Below, in pieces: positions 24,522-28,901 of a stretch of DNA of 28,901 nucleotides. Both the position numbers and the translations under genes were made by a program. Position 1 is the first letter of the stretch; the number at the start of each line of letters is the position of its first letter. Under the pieces are notes generated by a model that was not told the origin of the DNA, did no database searches, and saw only the letters and a list, made by a program, of their open reading frames with translations. The stretch comes from CABMGO01 sp964408125. GTDB lineage: Archaea; Nanobdellota; Nanobdellia; Pacearchaeales; GW2011-AR1. Location of the stretch: NCBI GenBank assembly GCA_964408125.1, contig CAYOYC010000007.1, positions 1 through 28,901 on the forward strand, read 5' to 3'.

Positions 24522-24532
24522 GAATATTCATG
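24519..24532. promoter_or_regulatory. 14-bp palindrome over a start codon
   Basis: CATGAATATTCATG is a perfect palindrome and contains the ATG of the gene at 24521. It could be an operator or a structure in the 5' end of the message. A chance palindrome in AT-rich DNA is also possible. Confidence 0.35.
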
Positions 24533-24542
24533 GTTTAGCTAT

Positions 24543-24560
24543 TATAAAAATGTTTTTATA
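24543..24560. promoter_or_regulatory. symmetric bidirectional TATA promoter
   Basis: TATAAAAA (24543-24550) and TTTTTATA (24553-24560) are inverted copies separated by TG. Each lies exactly 25.5 nt from a start codon: the first, read on the minus strand, from 24521, and the second from 24582. Both genes are therefore predicted to be leaderless and to share a face-to-face promoter. Confidence 0.65.
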
Positions 24561-24581
24561 GTCTATTTTGCTTGTGTTTTT

Positions 24582-25157
24582 ATGAGGTTGAAGATTTACA
24601 TTTTTAGACATGGCCAGACTGAGTTTAATAGAGATAGTAAATTTACGGGATGGTACGACGCTAAACTGTCTAAACCTGGAGTTGAAGACGCAAAAATTGT
24701 TACAGAGAGATTGAAGGATAAGAAATTTCAAGTTGCATTTCACACTTCTCTCTCGCGTTCTAAAAATACATTAAAAGAAGTTATAGCCCTACACCCTGAG
24801 TGTTTGCATGTATTTATAGATGACAGAATGGTTGAAAGAAATTATGGTAATTTAAACGGGAAAACTCATTTAGAAGTTGTTCAAAAATCTGGAATTGAAA
24901 AATATGATTTATGGCATAGAAGTTGGGATATTAAGCCACCCAAGGGAGAGTCTTTTAAAGACGTAGAGAAGCGTGTCGGGGAATTTATTAAATTTTTAAA
25001 GGGCTACATGAAGAAAAATAAAGTTAATGTTGCCATTTCTGCTCATGGTAATTCAATTAGATTGTTTAGAAAGATTATGGAAGGGCTTTCTGTAAAAGAA
25101 ACTTGTGAGTTATACATACCCTATGATAAAGTTTTTGAATATAATCTGGAGATTTAA
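24582..25157 (+). CDS. phosphoglycerate mutase-like histidine phosphatase
   Basis: A 191-aa member of the histidine phosphatase superfamily, most like cofactor-dependent phosphoglycerate mutase. It has R9-H10-G-Q-T-E-F-N with the phospho-acceptor His10, the F-T-G-W-Y-D-A-K-L-S-K-P-G block typical of that enzyme, R59 in L-S-R-S-K-N-T, the acid E85 in V-E-R-N-Y-G-N-L-N-G, P-P-K-G-E-S and the second catalytic His155 in S-A-H-G-N-S. It is about 40-55 residues shorter than bacterial GpmA, so it could be a broader-specificity phosphatase; the F-T-G-W and G-E-S blocks favour mutase. If so it converts 3- to 2-phosphoglycerate in glycolysis or gluconeogenesis. It is cytoplasmic and is followed directly (no gap) by a membrane protein gene. 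Confidence 0.88.
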   Translation: MRLKIYIFRHGQTEFNRDSKFTGWYDAKLSKPGVEDAKIVTERLKDKKFQVAFHTSLSRSKNTLKEVIALHPECLHVFIDDRMVERNYGNLNGKTHLEVVQKSGIEKYDLWHRSWDIKPPKGESFKDVEKRVGEFIKFLKGYMKKNKVNVAISAHGNSIRLFRKIMEGLSVKETCELYIPYDKVFEYNLEI

Positions 25158-25619
25158 ATGAATAAGTCTGGTTCTGTTTTTTTAAAAATATTGATGGTTG
25201 TCGGAATAATCCTTCTTGTTCTGGTTGTTATAATTGGCGTTAGCGCATATCAGGCGTCTAGAGTTGTAAGGGTTATTACAGAGGAGGGATCTAAAATTGA
25301 AATTAGTTCACGTCTTATGGCTGAACAGAAAGATTGTACTAAGATTGCAGAAATCGAGGAGAGTATGCAAAAAATAGAAAAAGAAGCTGTTATCGCGTGT
25401 AAGAATCCTGTTTTAAATTTAGTAATTGGAAAAGTGGGAACAATTCCTATAAAATGTGAAACATTGCCGGAATTTAAAGAGGATTTTCAGAGAGTGTTCG
25501 CTACTAATGTGAAATTATACTGTGATAGCTCTGGTAAAATAAATGAGAGTATCATAAATGGTTCTATCAGCAGGGAAGAATTAATGGCTCTTGCGCAAAA
25601 ATATGGAATTAAAGTATAA
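25158..25619 (+). CDS. single-helix membrane protein, unknown function
   Basis: 153 aa. A hydrophobic helix spans residues about 8-30 (V-F-L-K-I-L-M-V-V-G-I-I-L-L-V-L-V). A largely helical soluble domain follows with four cysteines (D-C-T-K, A-C-K-N, K-C-E-T, Y-C-D-S) that may form two disulfides outside the cell. I do not recognise it. The N-K-S-G-S start is faintly pilin-like but lacks the Q-V-T pattern. It begins immediately after the mutase gene and ends 17 nt inside the next gene, so the three are co-transcribed. Confidence 0.75.
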   Translation: MNKSGSVFLKILMVVGIILLVLVVIIGVSAYQASRVVRVITEEGSKIEISSRLMAEQKDCTKIAEIEESMQKIEKEAVIACKNPVLNLVIGKVGTIPIKCETLPEFKEDFQRVFATNVKLYCDSSGKINESIINGSISREELMALAQKYGIKV

Positions 25620-26445
25620 AATAGGTAATTTTAAGCCTAAAAACAGATTCTTTCTTGCGCCAATGCTTGAACCAAATGATATAGCATTTCGGCTATTGTG
25701 CAAAAAAGCCGGATGCGGATTAACTTATACTGGAATGATAAATCCATTAAGTAAACAGAAAGTATTTTTAGACGATAAACCGGCAATACAAATATTTTGT
25801 ACAAATACGAAAGGAATTAAGGAATTTATTAAGAAATATGAAAAAGAAGTAGTTTTGTTTGATTTTAATCTTGGTTGTCCTTCTGTTTTGGCAGAAAAAA
25901 TGGGGTTTGGATCATTTTTACACGATGATATTGAGACTATAGAAGAAATACTTAAAGTAATGCGAAAAAGCACAAAAAAGCCTATTACAATCAAGCTACG
26001 AAAGTCTGAGAGAGCTATGCAGATCGCAAAAATGGCTAGTAAATATGTTGATGCGATTGGAATTCATCCAAGAACTCAAAAGCAAGGATATTCTGGGGAA
26101 CCAGATTTGGAATTTGCTTTGAAAATAAAAAGAGAAATAAAACTACCAATAATTTACTCTGGAAATGTAAATGAGAAAAACGCAAAAAAATTACTAGAAA
26201 CGTTTGATTTTGTGATGGTGGGACGAGAAGCTATAGGTAATCCTGGTATTTTTTCTTTGTTAAATGGGAAACAGAATAAAACAAAATTCTCTGGCTATAT
26301 TAAATTGGCTCTTAAATATAAATTATTCTTTAGACAAATAAAATATCAGGCAATAAATTTTACGAAAGGAGTAGATGGCGCTCGAGAAAAAAGAAATTTA
26401 TTGTCTAAGGCAAAAACTATAGACGACATAAAAAAGATACTTTAG
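25603..26445 (+). CDS. dus: tRNA-dihydrouridine synthase (Dus family)
   Basis: 280 aa from the ATG at 25603, preferred over a TTG 12 nt upstream. FMN-dependent TIM-barrel enzyme that reduces uridine to dihydrouridine in tRNA. Motifs seen: F-L-A-P-M-L near the N-terminus (FMN binding), N-L-G-C-P-S with the conserved Cys taken to be catalytic, G-F-G-S-F-L, T-I-K-L-R-K-S, I-H-P-R-T-Q-K-Q-G-Y-S-G (substrate/FMN His and Arg), I-I-Y-S-G-N-V and V-M-V-G-R-E-A-I-G-N-P. The usual V-H-x-R-T is I-H-P-R-T here. The C-terminal helical domain is short. It overlaps the preceding gene by 17 nt. The exact position modified in tRNA cannot be told from the sequence. Confidence 0.92.
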   Translation: MELKYKIGNFKPKNRFFLAPMLEPNDIAFRLLCKKAGCGLTYTGMINPLSKQKVFLDDKPAIQIFCTNTKGIKEFIKKYEKEVVLFDFNLGCPSVLAEKMGFGSFLHDDIETIEEILKVMRKSTKKPITIKLRKSERAMQIAKMASKYVDAIGIHPRTQKQGYSGEPDLEFALKIKREIKLPIIYSGNVNEKNAKKLLETFDFVMVGREAIGNPGIFSLLNGKQNKTKFSGYIKLALKYKLFFRQIKYQAINFTKGVDGAREKRNLLSKAKTIDDIKKIL

Positions 26446-26519
26446 GGGTATAGAATAGCAAAGTTTCTGTGCATTTAATAACCTTTCGTCTCTAATATAT
26501 ATTTTATATATTGATAATT

Positions 26520-26527
26520 TTTTTAAA
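26520..26527 (+). promoter_or_regulatory. TATA box of pyrG
   Basis: TTTTTAAA is centred about 30.5 nt before the ATG at 26554, the same distance as in the surface-operon promoter at 5931. It implies a leader of about five nt. The 108-nt gap 26446-26553 otherwise holds only AT-rich sequence that may help terminate the upstream operon. Confidence 0.45.
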
Positions 26528-26553
26528 CAGAAATCTTTATCCTAATTTACGTT

Positions 26554-28155
26554 ATGACTAAATATATTATAGTAACGGGCGGAGTTATATCCGGATTAGG
26601 AAAAGGTGTGCTAGCGGCTTCTATCGGTAAACTGTTTTCTTCTAACTATAAATGTGCTGCGGTAAAATGTGACGGTTATCTGAATGTTGATCCTGGGACG
26701 ATGAATCCAGTTGTCCACGGCGAGGTTTTTGTTTTAGATGATGGGACGGAATGCGATATGGATTTCGGACATTATGAGAGATATATGAATGTTACAGCGA
26801 GGGGTGAATGGAACTTGACCATGGGGAAGATATTCAAATCAATTATAGAGAAAGAGAGAAGGGGTGAATATCTTGGAAGCGATGTTCAATTTGTTCCGCA
26901 TGTTACAGATGAAATAAAGAACAGATTCCGCCAAATAGCGAAAGATGAAAAATGTGATATATTAATGATAGAAATAGGTGGGACCGTTGGAGATTTAGAA
27001 AATGCGCTTTATCTTGAAGCAGTTAGGCAGCTGGCATGGGAAGAAGGTAAAGAAAATATAATGTTTGTTCACTTATCCTATGTTCCAATTCCTACTGGTG
27101 TAAATGAACAAAAGTCAAAGCCGACACAGCTTAGTGTAAGGTCTCTAAATCAGATTGGAATTTGGCCAGATGTAGTTGCATGCAGATGCTCTGAATACTT
27201 AACGGATAAAATAAAAAATAAAGTAGCCATGTTCTGTAATGTAGATAAAAATGCAGTTATAACCGCAATTGATGTTCCTTCTGTTTATTTAGTTCCTGGA
27301 GAACTTGAAAAGCAGGGTTTCGTCGAAGTTGTGGAGAAAAAGCTCGGGGTAAAATTGGGTTCTAAAGACGGTGATTCTTGGAATGAGCTTGCAAATAGGA
27401 TGGTTGAGATTGGCTCTAAGAAAATAGTTAGGATTGCTATTTGTGGTAAATATACTAAGCTTGGAGACTCATATGCCAGTGTCGTTGAGGCTATAAGACA
27501 TTCTGCGGCTAATCTTAACGTACATACAGAAATTGAATTTGTTGATAGCGAAAAAATAGAGAAAGAGATTACTTCTTCTGAAGCATTAAAGAAATTTGAT
27601 GGGATAATTATTCCTGGGGGATTTGGAAATCGTGGGTGGGAAGGAAAAATAGAAGTTATAAAATATTTAAGAGAAAATAAAATTCCGTTTTTGGGGATTT
27701 GCCTCGGATTACAGGCAGCTGTCGTAGAATATACTAGAAATGTTTGTGGACTAGCTGATTCAAACTCAACTGAGATGAATCCAGGAACTACTAATAAAGT
27801 TATTACACTAATGGATGCACAAAAAAATGTTGTTGACTTAGGTGGGACAATGAGGCTTGGGGGATATGAAGCCTTGATTAAAAAAGATAGTAGGGTTTGT
27901 TCTTTGTATAATTCTGAAAAAGTTTCAGAAAGGCATAGGCATAGATATGAAGTAAATCCAGATTACCACAAAACACTCCAGGAAAGTGGTTTGATTATTT
28001 CTGGGATTAGTCCCGACGGGAAACTTGTAGAATTTATTGAATTGAAAGATCACCCTTTTTTCGTTGCGACTCAGGCGCATCCTGAATTTAAAAGTTCCTT
28101 AATAAAGCCTGCTCCCTTATTTTATGGATTTGTAGAAGCATGTATAAAGAAATAA
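26554..28155 (+). CDS. pyrG: CTP synthase
   Basis: A 533-aa CTP synthase (glutamine hydrolysing), which aminates UTP to CTP using ATP and glutamine. The N-terminal synthetase domain has the phosphate-binding loop G-G-V-I-S-G-L-G-K-G (residues 9-18), the C-D-G-Y-L-N-V-D-P-G-T-M-N-P block and E-I-G-G-T-V-G-D. The C-terminal class I glutaminase has the nucleophile C383 in G-I-C-L-G-L-Q, plus H509 and E511 in A-H-P-E-F. Length and motif spacing are normal. It is monocistronic, with its own promoter, and converges on the gene at 28162 with only 6 nt between stops. Confidence 0.98.
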   Translation: MTKYIIVTGGVISGLGKGVLAASIGKLFSSNYKCAAVKCDGYLNVDPGTMNPVVHGEVFVLDDGTECDMDFGHYERYMNVTARGEWNLTMGKIFKSIIEKERRGEYLGSDVQFVPHVTDEIKNRFRQIAKDEKCDILMIEIGGTVGDLENALYLEAVRQLAWEEGKENIMFVHLSYVPIPTGVNEQKSKPTQLSVRSLNQIGIWPDVVACRCSEYLTDKIKNKVAMFCNVDKNAVITAIDVPSVYLVPGELEKQGFVEVVEKKLGVKLGSKDGDSWNELANRMVEIGSKKIVRIAICGKYTKLGDSYASVVEAIRHSAANLNVHTEIEFVDSEKIEKEITSSEALKKFDGIIIPGGFGNRGWEGKIEVIKYLRENKIPFLGICLGLQAAVVEYTRNVCGLADSNSTEMNPGTTNKVITLMDAQKNVVDLGGTMRLGGYEALIKKDSRVCSLYNSEKVSERHRHRYEVNPDYHKTLQESGLIISGISPDGKLVEFIELKDHPFFVATQAHPEFKSSLIKPAPLFYGFVEACIKK

Positions 28156-28161
28156 TTATTT

Positions 28162-28830
28162 TTATTCAGTAGCCAAAAAAGCCCACCAAGGTTTCTTAGA
28201 TTGTATAACTTCTCCATTCTCTGCATTAATTTGAGCTTGAACTTGCATTTTTGCTTTAAACATTCCTAAAATTCTTGATTCCTTTTGAACTTTCACTTCG
28301 TAAGCTATTTTCATCTGCTCTCCATTCCCAACTTCTTTTAATTCTATTGAGCAATTGTTTTCTGAGTTACAACTCTTTAACCTCAATCTTTCAATTGCTG
28401 TTTCCGAGGCTGTATTCGGCATAACTTTGATCTCCGCGTCTCTTCCGTTTGAAAGTTTAGCTTTTAACATTGTTCTATTTTGCACTTGTTCTTGAGACAT
28501 TACCATAGAGGATTTAGCCTCTACCCCTTCTACTTGAAATCTAAATCCATTTTCAGTTTGAATTTTCATTTGTTTTCCGTTAGAGTTTTCATAATTCCCC
28601 GCTCTAACTTTCTCCTCTACTTGAAGCTGAATATCGTCGCCGTTGTTTTCTGTATTTTGAATTTCCCCGTTAGAATCTTGTTCAGTTTGTGCTCCGCTCA
28701 AGCCGGCATTAACACTCAATCCTTGTCCTTCTTCTGTATTTCCTTGAGCTGCAAAAACAAATGAAGTTGTCATTAAAGATATCAATAGAGCTAAGCACAG
28801 ATTCCTCGACACACTTTCTTTTTTAAACAT
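28162..28830 (-). CDS. secreted Asn/Gln/Glu-rich protein, unknown function
   Basis: 222 aa with a signal peptide (residues about 10-28, ending in F-V-F-A-A-Q). A low-complexity segment rich in N, E, Q and G follows to about residue 65, then a beta-rich domain with repeated strands (K-Q-M-K-I-Q-T, A-E-I-K-V-M-P, Q-M-K-I-A-Y-E-V-K-V-Q) and two close cysteines (S-C-N-S-E-N-N-C). The C-terminus is M-Q-V-Q-A-Q-I-N-A-E-N-G-E-V-I then K-K-P-W-W-A-F-L-A-T-E. It is exported, with no membrane anchor beyond the signal. From memory, short secreted DPANN proteins ending with a K-P-W-W-A-F-L-A type tail recur; the role is unknown. Its TATA centre lies 25.5 nt upstream. Confidence 0.82.
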   Translation of the reverse strand: MFKKESVSRNLCLALLISLMTTSFVFAAQGNTEEGQGLSVNAGLSGAQTEQDSNGEIQNTENNGDDIQLQVEEKVRAGNYENSNGKQMKIQTENGFRFQVEGVEAKSSMVMSQEQVQNRTMLKAKLSNGRDAEIKVMPNTASETAIERLRLKSCNSENNCSIELKEVGNGEQMKIAYEVKVQKESRILGMFKAKMQVQAQINAENGEVIQSKKPWWAFLATE

Positions 28831-28851
28831 ATTATTTTTAGGGGAAAATAG

Positions 28852-28859
28852 TATATAAA
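28852..28859. promoter_or_regulatory. shared divergent TATA box
   Basis: TATATAAA is centred at 28855.5, 25.5 nt from the start of the minus-strand gene at 28830 and 24.5 nt from a plus-strand ATG at 28880. A single element may serve both directions. Confidence 0.5.
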
Positions 28860-28879
28860 TCTTCCTGTTTTTTGAAGAA

Positions 28880-28901
28880 ATGATAGAATGTATGATGCTC
28901 C
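28880..28901 (+). CDS. possible start of a gene cut by the window edge
   Basis: An open frame begins ATG ATA GAA TGT ATG ATG CTC (M-I-E-C-M-M-L) and runs off the end. The only support is a TATA box at the leaderless distance and the absence of any other gene here. Seven codons are too few to name it. Confidence 0.35.

Noticed and set aside
1..28901. tRNA, rRNA or CRISPR array
   Set aside because: No cloverleaf-like GC-rich segment, no rRNA-like sequence and no regularly spaced short repeats were seen. The only strong intergenic hairpin (4684-4716) is too short and sits at a gene end.

Overview
The window reads as a stretch of a small, AT-rich archaeal genome, most likely a DPANN archaeon of the Woesearchaeota/Pacearchaeota type (Nanobdellota). 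The archaeal signs are an Mre11-Rad50 operon with the archaeal zinc-hook Rad50, a stand-alone Kae1, and TATA-type promoters. In five genes the TATA centre lies exactly 25.5 nt from the A of the start codon, which implies leaderless transcripts. The DPANN assignment rests on recognising the protein families (pilin-like proteins with a Q-V-T-I-F-I-I-V start, and Cys-rich surface proteins with a G-E-S-W-C / C-A-D-F core). It is an inference, not a phylogeny. Coding density is very high: no gap between genes exceeds about 131 nt, and I saw no tRNA, rRNA, CRISPR array, insertion sequence or origin.

Layout. 1-3236 (minus): rad50 and mre11, overlapping by ATGA. 3344-3586 (plus): a small one-helix membrane protein. 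3627-4628 (minus): kae1. 4760-4885 (minus): a 41-residue basic protein with a strong Shine-Dalgarno and a hairpin terminator. 4982-5841 (minus): a putative HELMH metallopeptidase and a DUF192 protein. 5965-24191 (plus): an 18-kb run of surface-protein genes. 24192-24521 (minus): a small membrane protein. 24582-26445 (plus): a phosphoglycerate-mutase-like enzyme, a single-helix membrane protein and a tRNA-dihydrouridine synthase. 26554-28155 (plus): CTP synthase. 28162-28830 (minus): a secreted protein. 28880 onward (plus): a possible gene start cut by the window edge.

The main object of interest is the 5965-24191 cluster. A tiny ribbon-helix-helix regulator leads it. Three copies of a two-gene module follow: A, a pilin-like protein of about 254-274 aa, then B, a huge Cys-rich secreted or membrane-anchored protein. 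A and B overlap by 4-8 nt in every copy. In copy 3 the B gene is split into N- and C-terminal halves. Each half has its own signal peptide, and three overlapping genes lie between them: a 127-aa secreted protein, a winged-HTH/nucleotidyltransferase (MNT) protein and a HEPN-like protein. Three more short single-helix, pilin-like genes close the cluster. Copies 1 and 2 share a 499-bp stretch that I read as identical. It covers the end of A, the A/B overlap and the start of B, while the flanks have diverged. This points to recent gene conversion or ongoing recombination. My reading is a candidate undescribed cell-surface appendage or adhesion system made of paired pilin-like and Cys-rich subunits, with duplicated and possibly switchable modules. 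No assembly ATPase, platform protein or prepilin peptidase is encoded here, so those would have to act in trans.
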